A model generated the notes under the pieces. The model worked only from the letters and a program-made list of their open reading frames with translations. It was not told the origin of the DNA and searched no databases. Below, one piece after another: positions 45,229-53,392 of a DNA stretch of 64,000 nucleotides. Made by a program: the position numbers and the translations under genes. This stretch comes from Desulfoluna limicola. Lineage in GTDB: Bacteria; Desulfobacterota; Desulfobacteria; Desulfobacterales; Desulfolunaceae. Each line of letters begins with the position of its first letter. The stretch's first letter is position 1. The stretch covers positions 4,611,501 to 4,675,500 of the forward strand of contig NZ_AP024488.1 of assembly GCF_021654575.1 (NCBI RefSeq), read 5' to 3'.

Positions 45229-45284
45229 CGTTTTTGCCCTTGCCGGCACCAAATTATCAAAATTCTCGCAGTAAGGAGGTCGAA

Positions 45285-46214
45285 TTGCTCGGCTATATTC
45301 TGAGACGGTGCGCCATGTTGATCCCTGTGATTTTCGGCGTTGTCTTCATTGTTTTTGTCATGATGTACGTCACGCCCGGCGATCCGGCCCGAATGGTCCT
45401 GGGCGAGCAGGCGCCCCAGGTGGATGTGGACAACCTTCGGGCGGAAATGGGTCTTGATGACCCATTTCTCCTTCAGTTCGGCCGCTATGTGTACAACGCC
45501 GTGGTTCACGCGGACATCGGCCGCTCGTACATCACCAAGCGCCCTGTGTGGAACGAGCTGATGACGGCCTTTCCCATCACCTTGAAGCTCTCTGCCCTGG
45601 CCATGGGCATCGCCCTTCTGGTGGGAATTCCCTGCGGCATTGTCACGGCAGTCCGGCAGTACTCGATCTTCGACAACATCGTCACGCTCTTTGCGCTCAT
45701 CGGCATCTCCATGCCGGTCTTCTGGCTGGGCCTGCTTTTGATTCTTCTTTTTACAGTAAAGCTCGCCTGGCTGCCCCCGTCCGGCTTTGACTCCATCCAG
45801 GCCATGATCATGCCCGCCGTGACCTTAGGCCTCCAGAGCGTTGCCATCATCACCCGCATGACCCGTTCGAGCATGCTGGAGGTGGTCCGACAGGACTACA
45901 TTCGCACGGCCCGCTCCAAGGGGCAGAAGGAGAGCGTGGTCATTCGAAAGCACGCCCTTCCCAACGCTTTGGTTCCCGTGGTCACCATCGCCGGCATTCA
46001 GTTCGGCATTCTTCTGGGCGGCGCGGTGCTCACCGAGATCATCTTCTCCATTCCGGGGCTGGGACGCCTCATGGTGAGTTCCATTGAAATGAGGGATTAC
46101 CCCATGGTTCAGGGGGGCGTGCTCTTCATCGCCCTGGCCTTCTGCCTGGTAAACCTCGGCGTGGACCTTCTCTACGCCTGGCTCGACCCTCGCATCAAAT
46201 CCCAGTACACATAA
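45285..46214 (+). CDS. peptide ABC transporter permease (DppB-like)
   Basis: A 309-residue inner-membrane permease with about six helices and the family C-terminal EAA-type loop (VVRQDYIRTARSKGQKE). I start at TTG 45285, five bases after a full AAGGAGG, giving LGYILRRCAMLIPVIFG, the usual DppB N-terminus. An upstream in-frame ATG would lie inside the repeat arm. Followed after 9 bp by the second permease gene. Confidence 0.92.
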   Translation: MLGYILRRCAMLIPVIFGVVFIVFVMMYVTPGDPARMVLGEQAPQVDVDNLRAEMGLDDPFLLQFGRYVYNAVVHADIGRSYITKRPVWNELMTAFPITLKLSALAMGIALLVGIPCGIVTAVRQYSIFDNIVTLFALIGISMPVFWLGLLLILLFTVKLAWLPPSGFDSIQAMIMPAVTLGLQSVAIITRMTRSSMLEVVRQDYIRTARSKGQKESVVIRKHALPNALVPVVTIAGIQFGILLGGAVLTEIIFSIPGLGRLMVSSIEMRDYPMVQGGVLFIALAFCLVNLGVDLLYAWLDPRIKSQYT

Positions 46215-46223
46215 GGAGCCGTC

Positions 46224-47078
46224 GTGCAGACCAAAAAGAACTCTCTCTGGGGCCAGGTTTTTGCCCGTCTGAAAAAAAACCGCATGGCCATGATGGGCCT
46301 CTGTATCTTGCTGGGCCTCTTGCTCACCGCCCTTCTGGCGGATGTCATCGCCCCCTTCCCTTTTGACGAACAGGACCTCTTCGCCACCCTGGAAGGCCCG
46401 TCCAAAACGCACTGGTTCGGCACCGACGAGTTCGGCCGGGACATCTTAAGCCGCATCATCCACGGCAGCCGCATCTCCCTTCAGGTGGGCTTTGTGGCCG
46501 TGGGCTTCTCCGTTGTGGCCGGCGGCTTTATCGGCGCCGTGGCCGGATACTACGGAGGTCGCACCGACAACATCCTCATGCGCCTCATGGACATCCTGCT
46601 CTCCATCCCACAGCTGCTGCTGGCCATCTCGGTTGCTGCCTCCCTGGGACCGGGCCTCCTGAACCTCATGCTGGCCGTGGGCATCGCCGCCATTCCGCAG
46701 TACGCCCGCCTCGTCCGCGCCTCGGTCCTCTCCATCCGAGACCAGGAATATGTGGAAGCCGCCGTCTCCGTGGGATCAAGCGACCTGAGGATCATCTTTC
46801 GACACATCCTGCCCAACTGCATGGCCCCCATCATCGTACAGGCCACCCTTGGGGTTGCCTTTGCCATCCTCATCGCCGCGGGCCTGAGCTTCATCGGCCT
46901 CGGCCTCGAGCCCCCCACTCCCGAGTGGGGCGCCATGCTCTCCGGCGGACGGGAATTCATCCGGGACTACCCCTACATGACCATCTTCCCCGGCCTGGCC
47001 ATCATGATCACCATCCTGGGACTCAACTTCCTGGGCGATGGCTTAAGAGACGCTTTGGACCCGAAGTTGCGCAACTAA
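46224..47078 (+). CDS. peptide ABC transporter permease (DppC-like)
   Basis: The second permease, 284 residues, with the N-terminal OppC-type segment (FARLKKNRMAMMGLCILLGL), the GTDEFGRDILSRIIHGSRIS motif and the EAA loop (YVEAAVSVGSSDLRIIFRH). Start GTG at 46224 with AAGGAG. Ends just before another repeat unit that separates it from the ATPase genes. Confidence 0.94.
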   Translation: MQTKKNSLWGQVFARLKKNRMAMMGLCILLGLLLTALLADVIAPFPFDEQDLFATLEGPSKTHWFGTDEFGRDILSRIIHGSRISLQVGFVAVGFSVVAGGFIGAVAGYYGGRTDNILMRLMDILLSIPQLLLAISVAASLGPGLLNLMLAVGIAAIPQYARLVRASVLSIRDQEYVEAAVSVGSSDLRIIFRHILPNCMAPIIVQATLGVAFAILIAAGLSFIGLGLEPPTPEWGAMLSGGREFIRDYPYMTIFPGLAIMITILGLNFLGDGLRDALDPKLRN

Positions 47079-47096
47079 TAAGGGCAGGTAAAACAA

Positions 47097-47503
47097 GCCT
47101 CCGGCGGCGAGGTGAGCCACCTCGAAAGCTTATTGCAACCGCACTTTGTCCCTCGTTCCTCGGGCCAAATTGCAGTTGCCTTTGCCGCGGGCTGCGCCCG
47201 CCTCGAAAGCTGGAGACAACCCGAATTATGTTTAAAGATTCGCCACGTTGTGGATACATTTGCATCACTTCAGTGGTTGATCGAAGCCATGAGGTAACTG
47301 CAGGATAGCTACAGCAGCTGCCCCTATCTATAATACACATTGCATCCACAGCCGCTCGGAACTTGCGGCCATGCCCGAGCAACCACCGGCTTTGATGGCG
47401 GGCGCAGCCCGCGGCGAACGCCGTTTCGATTTGCCCTGAGGAACGAAGGGCGAAGCGCAACGGCAACCAGCTTTCAAGGTGGCTCACCTTGCCGCCGGAG
47501 GCA
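47097..47503. repeat. modular repeat unit inside the dpp operon (C-D gap)
   Basis: A 407-bp unit; GAGGTGAGCCACCTC at left and AAGGTGGCTCACCTT at right, so the short stem differs between arms yet stays paired within each. Inner CGGGCTGCGCCCGC and GCGGGCGCAGCCCGC hairpins frame the centre. Confidence 0.82.
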
Positions 47504-47540
47504 GACTCTTTTGAACCCATCCCTAACCGGAGTTACATAT

Positions 47541-48515
47541 ATGTCCAACACACCTTTGTTATCCATCCGGGACTTAAGTGTCCGGTACTCCACAGACAAC
47601 GGGGCCGTCGAGGCGGTTTCCGGCCTGAACCTTTCCATCGACAGGGGGGAGACCCTTGGTTTGGTGGGGGAGACCGGGGCCGGCAAGACCACCATGGCCC
47701 TTTCGCTCATGCAGCTCATTGCCGATCCTCCCGGACGTATTACCGGCGGGGAGATCCTCTTTGAGGGCAAGGACCTCAACAAGGCCACCGAAGCGCAGAT
47801 GCGCAAGGTCCGTGGCGGCAAGATCGCCATGATCTTTCAGGACCCCATGACCTCTTTGAACCCCATCATGCCCGTGGACGAGCAGGTGGCGGAGATGATT
47901 GCCCTGCACAGCAAGGTGTCCCGGGAAGAGGCCCTGAAAGAGGCTCTCTCCATGCTGGAGACCGTGGGCATCCAGCCTGACCGCGCCGGTGAATATCCCC
48001 ACCAGTTCAGCGGAGGCATGAAACAGCGGGTCATCATCGCCATTGCCCTTGCCTGCAACCCGGCCCTGCTCATCGCCGACGAGCCCACCACCGCCCTGGA
48101 CGTGACCATTCAGGCCCAGGTGCTGGAGCTGATGAAGGCACTGAAGAAAAAATTCGACACCGCCATGATCATGATCACCCACGACCTTGGCATTGTGGCT
48201 GAGACCTGTGACCGGGTGGCCATCATGTACGCGGGACGCGTCGTGGAAGAGGCGACCACCGAGCTTCTCTACGCCACCCCCAGGCACCCCTACACGAAGG
48301 GCCTGTTCGCCTCCATTCCCAACGTGGAAGAAGAGCGGGAAAGCCTCGCCGTCATCCCCGGTCTGCCCCCGGACCCGACCCACATGCCCGAAGGGTGCCC
48401 GTTTCACCCCCGGTGCGACAAGGCCATCGATCGCTGCAGCAAGGACGTGCCGCAGCCCATGACCCTTGAAAACGGCCACATGGTGGCCTGCTTTCTGGAA
48501 GGAGGTGCGTCATGA
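47541..48515 (+). CDS. peptide ABC transporter ATP-binding protein (DppD-like)
   Basis: A 324-residue ATPase: Walker A GETGAGKTT, signature FSGGMKQR, Walker B LLIADEPTTALD and the H-loop THD. The C-terminal oligopeptide-ATPase extension has a Cys-bearing segment (PEGCPFHPRCDKAIDRC). Start at 47541 (GGAG upstream). It overlaps the next ATPase gene by four bases (ATGA). Confidence 0.94.
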   Translation: MSNTPLLSIRDLSVRYSTDNGAVEAVSGLNLSIDRGETLGLVGETGAGKTTMALSLMQLIADPPGRITGGEILFEGKDLNKATEAQMRKVRGGKIAMIFQDPMTSLNPIMPVDEQVAEMIALHSKVSREEALKEALSMLETVGIQPDRAGEYPHQFSGGMKQRVIIAIALACNPALLIADEPTTALDVTIQAQVLELMKALKKKFDTAMIMITHDLGIVAETCDRVAIMYAGRVVEEATTELLYATPRHPYTKGLFASIPNVEEERESLAVIPGLPPDPTHMPEGCPFHPRCDKAIDRCSKDVPQPMTLENGHMVACFLEGGAS

Positions 48516-49504
48516 CAGCGCCGTTTATTCAGGTTCAAAACCTGAAGAAATACTTTGAGACCAAAAAAGGCCCCTTGCACGCCGTGGACGATGTCACCTT
48601 CGACATCAAAAAAGGGGAGACCTTAGGGCTGGTGGGTGAATCCGGCTGCGGCAAGTCCACCACGGGCCGGGCCGTCATCCGGCTTCTCGAGCCTTCGTCA
48701 GGAAAGGTCATCTTTAACGGAAGCGACATCCTGCCACTGCCGAAAAAAGAGATGAAGGCCATGCGCTCCAAGATGCAGATGGTCTTTCAGGACCCCTACT
48801 CCAGCCTGAACCCCCGCCTCTCCGTGGCAGACCTCATCTCCGAGCCCCTGGACGTCAAAGGGATCGGCACCAGCGATGACCGCGCCAAGCGCGTGCGGGA
48901 GCTCATGGACATCGTGGGCCTCGGCTCTCGACTGGCCAACAGCTACCCCCATGAGCTCGACGGCGGCAGGCGCCAGCGCGTCGGCATCGCCCGCGCCCTG
49001 GCCCTGAACCCCGAGTTCCTCGTCCTTGACGAGCCGGTCTCGGCCCTCGACGTCTGCATCCAGGCCCAGGTCTTAAACCTTCTGGACACCCTCCAGAAAG
49101 AGATGGGCCTCACCTATCTCTTCATCTCCCACGACCTCTCCGTGGTCCATCACGTCTCCGATCGCATTGCCGTGATGTACCTGGGTCGTATCGTGGAGAT
49201 GGCCGACTACAAGACCATCTTTAAATCACCGGTCCACGCCTACACCAAGGCGCTCCTCTCGGCCATCACCATCCCCGTTCCAAACCTCGACCGGAAACGC
49301 ATCATCCTCGAAGGCGACGTTCCAAGCCCCATCAACCCGCCCCCCGGATGCCGCTTCGCCGGCCGATGCTACTACGAGAAGATCGGGGCCTGCACCAGCG
49401 AGACCCCGGCCCTCAAAGAGGTCGCCCCCGGACACTTCGTGGCCTGCCATCTGGCAGAAGCCGTCATGGCAAACGAACTGCCGAGTGCAGCACAAGCAGG
49501 ATAA
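48512..49504 (+). CDS. peptide ABC transporter ATP-binding protein (DppF-like)
   Basis: A 330-residue ATPase, the partner of DppD. Walker A is GESGCGKST and Walker B LVLDEPVSALD. The ABC signature reads LDGGRRQR rather than LSGGQxQR, with Asp for the Ser that contacts ATP; I believe this variant occurs in several peptide-importer ATPases. C-terminal extension with CRFAGRCYYEKIGAC. Start overlaps the stop of DppD, so translation is coupled. Confidence 0.94.
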   Translation: MTAPFIQVQNLKKYFETKKGPLHAVDDVTFDIKKGETLGLVGESGCGKSTTGRAVIRLLEPSSGKVIFNGSDILPLPKKEMKAMRSKMQMVFQDPYSSLNPRLSVADLISEPLDVKGIGTSDDRAKRVRELMDIVGLGSRLANSYPHELDGGRRQRVGIARALALNPEFLVLDEPVSALDVCIQAQVLNLLDTLQKEMGLTYLFISHDLSVVHHVSDRIAVMYLGRIVEMADYKTIFKSPVHAYTKALLSAITIPVPNLDRKRIILEGDVPSPINPPPGCRFAGRCYYEKIGACTSETPALKEVAPGHFVACHLAEAVMANELPSAAQAG

Positions 49505-49513
49505 AAAGGCAGG

Positions 49514-50187
49514 TGCCTCCGGCGGCGAGGTGAGCCACCTCGAAAGCGGGTTGCAGAGGATATTCCAGAATTTGGCACAAACTTCGAAGGGCTGTGGATA
49601 CGATGATATACCTCCAGCGGTGAAGCAGCTGCACTTAGCACCCACACTCTCTTCGCTCATCGTCTTCCCCGGCTGTTCGAAAAAAGGAGTGACATTGATT
49701 CGCTTTACCATACGAACACGCACCACCTTTCGTATAACCGAGTGACCGGGGAGCCATGCTGAAAGAGAAACACAGCTTGGTAAACCGTCAGAACATATGG
49801 AGCGCCGCACTCCGGTGCGGCATAAAGCAATGTAAAACGAAGAGCCGCACAGGAGTGCGGCGCTCCAACAAACGTCGTCTTTGCACAAGCGTGTCGCTTT
49901 TTTTAAACTAAAAGCAACGACATGCCACCACCGCATCCACAACGTCAAAATACGTGTGACAACGTTCGCAAAACCCTTAGCCTGATAGTCGGGCGTAGCC
50001 CGAGGCAAACGCCGTAGCGCTTTGACCCGAGGAACGAGGGACAAAGCGCTGCGGCTAAAACTTTCGACCCGCCCCACCTTTCCAGTCTGCCGTGACAAGA
50101 GTCTCATGCCACCCCCTCGCAGACGGTGAGCGCCAGCGAGCCGGATGCAACCAGCTTTCGAGGTGGCTCACCTCGCCGCCGGAGGCA
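49514..50187. repeat. largest modular repeat unit, between dppF and pepT
   Basis: A 674-bp unit. The left arm GAGGTGAGCCACCTCGAAAGC lacks the long hairpin; the right arm (about 49983-50187) has CGTAGCGCTTTGACCCGAGG with its inverse, is interrupted by about 90 bp of other sequence, and ends GAGGTGGCTCACCTCGCCGC. A second, unrelated inverted repeat (49799-49866) lies in the middle, so this copy has been invaded. Confidence 0.7.
49799..49866. repeat. 15-bp perfect inverted repeat (REP-like)
   Basis: GGAGCGCCGCACTCC at 49799-49813 and its exact complement at 49852-49866, with a nested CCGCACTCCGGTGCGG hairpin. Resembles REP-type palindromes found in many unrelated genomes; different from the modular family. 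Confidence 0.7.
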
Positions 50188-50240
50188 CGTTTTTCGCCCT
50201 TTGTCCCTTTCCCCCAACCCAACCAACAACAGGAGATACC

Positions 50241-51485
50241 ATGACTGATAGTCGCATAAAGAAACTTGAAGAACGGTTTGTTCGATACTGCAAGGTAGAC
50301 ACGCAGAGTGACGCCTCATCCACGGCGGTTCCCAGCACGGCCTGTCAGCTTGATCTGTCACGGATGATGGTGGAGGAATTAAAGGGTGTGGGCATTGAAG
50401 ACGCCTGGCTCACGGATTACGGGGTGGTGTTTGGAACACTTCCTGGAAACGTAACGGACCGAAAGGTGCCCACCATCGCCTTTGTGGCCCATGTGGACAC
50501 GGCACCGTCATTCCATGCCGAGGGTGTGAAGCCCATTGTGCATCATGGGTGGGACGGAAAGACCATTGTGCTTCCCGACGATCCTGCGGTGGTCATCGAT
50601 CCTGCGGAGAACCCGCACCTGAAGGGCAAAGAGGGAGAGGACATTGTCACGGCAAGCGGCACGACGCTTTTGGGGGCCGACGACAAGGCGGGGATTGCCA
50701 TCATCATGGGGCTGATTGATCATCTCAAGGCCCACCCCGAGATCCCCCGGGGCGATGTCCGCATCTGCTTTACCCCCGACGAGGAGATCGGCAAGGGGGT
50801 GAGCGATGCCTTGATGTCCGACATCAACGCCGACTTCGCCTACACCCTGGACGGGGAGAACCCTGGCGACATCGTGGCCGAGACCTTCTCCGCCGACAAA
50901 GCCTCCATCAACATCAAGGGTGTCTCCATCCACACCTGCTGCGCCAAGGACCGCCTGGTCAACGCCCTCTACCTCGCCTCCAAGATCATCGAGATCCTGC
51001 CCAAGCATCGCTTGAGCCCCGAGTCCACCGAAGGCCGCGAGGGCTTTATCTTTGTGGAGAGCATCAGCGGCAACGCCGCCGAGGTGACCCTGAACCTCAA
51101 CCTCCGGGACTTCGAAATGGAAGGCCTGAAAGACCAGGCCAAACTCCTTCAGGAGACCTGCGACCTCGTGGCCAAGACCGAGCCCCGGGCCCGCATCACC
51201 TGCACCGTGCGCCCCGAGTACCGCAACATGCGCTACTGGCTCGAAGACGACATGCGCCCCGTGGAGATCGCCCAGAAAGCCTACATCGATGAGAACCTGC
51301 CCCCCAACATGCTCCCCTTCCGGGGCGGCACCGACGGCTCCATCATGACCGAAAAAGGGATCCCCACCCCCAACATCTTCTGCGGCATGCAGAACCCCCA
51401 CGGCCCCATGGAATGGGTCAGCCTCCAGGACATGGAGAAAGCCTTACTTATTTGTGCGCGCGTTGTGGGGTATTGGGCGGAGTAG
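50241..51485 (+). CDS. pepT: peptidase T (tripeptide aminopeptidase)
   Basis: A 414-residue M20 zinc aminopeptidase that removes the N-terminal residue of tripeptides in the cytoplasm. Metal and catalytic marks are AHVDTAP, LGADDKAGIA, FTPDEEIGKG and the dimerisation domain with VSIHTCCAKDRLVNAL; the closing motif is RGGTDGS. I use the ATG at 50241 after AGGAGA; the longer frame from 50145 would add 32 residues encoded by the repeat arm. Its place after the peptide importer suggests the two act together on imported peptides. Confidence 0.94.
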   Translation: MTDSRIKKLEERFVRYCKVDTQSDASSTAVPSTACQLDLSRMMVEELKGVGIEDAWLTDYGVVFGTLPGNVTDRKVPTIAFVAHVDTAPSFHAEGVKPIVHHGWDGKTIVLPDDPAVVIDPAENPHLKGKEGEDIVTASGTTLLGADDKAGIAIIMGLIDHLKAHPEIPRGDVRICFTPDEEIGKGVSDALMSDINADFAYTLDGENPGDIVAETFSADKASINIKGVSIHTCCAKDRLVNALYLASKIIEILPKHRLSPESTEGREGFIFVESISGNAAEVTLNLNLRDFEMEGLKDQAKLLQETCDLVAKTEPRARITCTVRPEYRNMRYWLEDDMRPVEIAQKAYIDENLPPNMLPFRGGTDGSIMTEKGIPTPNIFCGMQNPHGPMEWVSLQDMEKALLICARVVGYWAE

Positions 51486-51496
51486 GGAAAAAAGCC

Positions 51497-51560
51497 TGCC
51501 TCCGGCGGCGAGGTGAGCCACCTCGAAAGCGGGTTGCCTCCGGCGGGCAGGGGGGGGGGC
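51497..51560. repeat. modular repeat left arm with partial second tip
   Basis: TGCCTCCGGCGGC with GAGGTGAGCCACCTCGAAAGC, then directly TTGCCTCCGGCGGGCAGG: a second arm has joined where the long hairpin should begin. Confidence 0.7.
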
Positions 51561-51697
51561 AGTACCCTGGCTGCCGAAGGGGTTTGTGCAACGGCGGTCG
51601 TATATTTAAGGAAAATGCTGGCTGGTTAAGAAATGTCTAATTTGTCCAAACGACTGTGTCAAATGCTTAGGTATCCCCCCTTTTCAGGCTGAAAAAC

Positions 51698-51746
51698 AAA
51701 AGGCCATGGACTCTAACCCTTCAGGGTAGAATCCATGGCCTTTATT
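51698..51746 (+). terminator. Rho-independent terminator
   Basis: AAAGGCCATGGA..CTAACCC, TTCA loop, complementary strand ending GGCCTTTATTT. Lies 210 bp after pepT and probably ends its transcript. Confidence 0.8.
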
Positions 51747-51950
51747 TGGGAACCAGAAATAATTGGCTTTGTTATTTCTCGCAACCCGATATTAAATCGG
51801 ACTTCCCTCCTTACCATTCACAGCTGTCAACCAACGCCATAATATCATCACCCTCCACTCAATTGATCATTGATGACAATGCGGACAACATGTCATAGTC
51901 AAATCTCACACATACGCATCCAATACAAACATCGTTGTAGCTATTCAGCC

Positions 51951-52115
51951 TGCCTCCGGCGGGTCGTTTTTTGAAAAAAGCTCCGCAAGAGCGTTCCGGG
52001 TCGTTGGGCCCAATCTATATGGTTTGCCAACATCGGCGATGCACTCGAAACTGTGCTCAAGACCTGTTTGTCAAACGTTTCGTAATTTTGGCTCCCGGCA
52101 GGGCCGCCGGAGGCA
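51951..52115. repeat. modular repeat unit (TTTTTTGAAAAAA subtype)
   Basis: Left TGCCTCCGGCGGGTCG then TTTTTTGAAAAAAG; right CCTGTTTGTCAAACG...GGCTCCCGGCAGG and GCCGCCGGAGGCA. Same subtype as 26325-26546, but shorter (165 bp). Confidence 0.7.
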
Positions 52116-52237
52116 TTTTGATGCTGATTAATTACACATCGTTTTCTTTTTCAACGGCAGCTTATTTGGCATCAAACAGGGCTTTCGCCCACCTTTTAAA
52201 CCCCATAAGGCTCGCCGTCGCGTGAAGGAGGAGGACC

Positions 52238-53392
52238 ATGGCCAATGGACTGAGAAAATTTGTCGCACCGGAATTTATTTTCGGCGCCGGTGCCATCGAT
52301 CTTGTGGGACAATATGCGGAAAATTTTGGTGCAGACAAGGTAATGGTGGTCACCGACCCGGGAGTGATGGCGGTGGGATGGACAGAGAAGGTGGTGAAAT
52401 GCCTTGAGGAATCCGGAATCGAAAGCATCGTCTTTTCGGAGGTGACCCCCAACCCCACGGCGGACGAGGTAATGAAGGGGGTGGACCGTTATCATAGCGA
52501 AGGCTGTGATGTGATTGTGGCGATTGGCGGGGGGAGCCCCATGGACTGCGCCAAGGGGATCGGCATTGTGAGTACCAACGGACACCATATTCTGACGTTC
52601 GAAGGCATCGACAATGTGACGGTTCCCTGCCCCCCTCTGATCTGTATCCCCACCACGGCCGGAACATCAGCGGATGTGTCCCAATTTGCCATCATCAACA
52701 ACGAAAGGGAACGGGTCAAGATCGCGATCATAAGCAAAGCCGTGGTTCCTGATGTGGCCCTCATCGATCCGGCGACCACCGTGACCATGGATTCCTACCT
52801 GACGGCATGCACGGGTCTCGACGCCCTGGTGCATGCCATTGAGGCCTTTGTTTCCAGTGCCCATTCGCCCATATTTGATGTGCATGCCCTGGAGGCCATC
52901 CGCCTGATACGGCCCAACCTTCTGAACGCCATCGCCTCTCCGGATGATATCCATTTTCGAAGCATCCTGATGCGGGCCAGCCTGGAAGCTGGCCTCGCGT
53001 TTTCAAATGCCAGCCTGGGCGCGGTTCATGCCATGGCCCATAGTCTGGGGGGATATCTCGGGCTTCCCCATGGGGAATGCAATGCCATTTTACTGGATCA
53101 TGTGATGGCGTATAACTTCGACGCAGCCAGGGACCGGTTCGAAAAAATTGGGGAAGCCCTGGCCCTGGACTTAAAAGGCATGAGTCTCAGTGAAAAAAAA
53201 CAGGCCATCCTCAACGATATCTCGCAGTTGAAAAAGCAGGCAGGAATATCGTCCGGACTGGGGGAACGGGGAGTGAGCCTCGGGGACATACCTGTTCTGG
53301 CAAAGAAGGCGCTTCAGGACCCCTGCCTTGTCACCAACCCCCAACCCGCTAACCAAAGGGATATTGAGGTAATTTATGAGCTTGCCCTCTGA
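52238..53392 (+). CDS. iron-containing alcohol dehydrogenase (ErcA-like)
   Basis: A 384-residue group III alcohol dehydrogenase. The NAD-binding region has AIGGGSPMDCAKGI; the iron ligands lie in TGLDALVHAIE (Asp and His), AVHAMAHSLGG and GLPHGECNAI. Strong GGAGGAGG ribosome site. The next gene, a hybrid sensor kinase, starts inside its 3' end with a 17-bp overlap. A similar pairing of an Fe-ADH with a sensor kinase is known for ErcA/ErcS in Pseudomonas, where it regulates ethanol oxidation, so a sensory as well as a metabolic role is possible here. Substrate unknown. Confidence 0.9.
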   Translation: MANGLRKFVAPEFIFGAGAIDLVGQYAENFGADKVMVVTDPGVMAVGWTEKVVKCLEESGIESIVFSEVTPNPTADEVMKGVDRYHSEGCDVIVAIGGGSPMDCAKGIGIVSTNGHHILTFEGIDNVTVPCPPLICIPTTAGTSADVSQFAIINNERERVKIAIISKAVVPDVALIDPATTVTMDSYLTACTGLDALVHAIEAFVSSAHSPIFDVHALEAIRLIRPNLLNAIASPDDIHFRSILMRASLEAGLAFSNASLGAVHAMAHSLGGYLGLPHGECNAILLDHVMAYNFDAARDRFEKIGEALALDLKGMSLSEKKQAILNDISQLKKQAGISSGLGERGVSLGDIPVLAKKALQDPCLVTNPQPANQRDIEVIYELAL

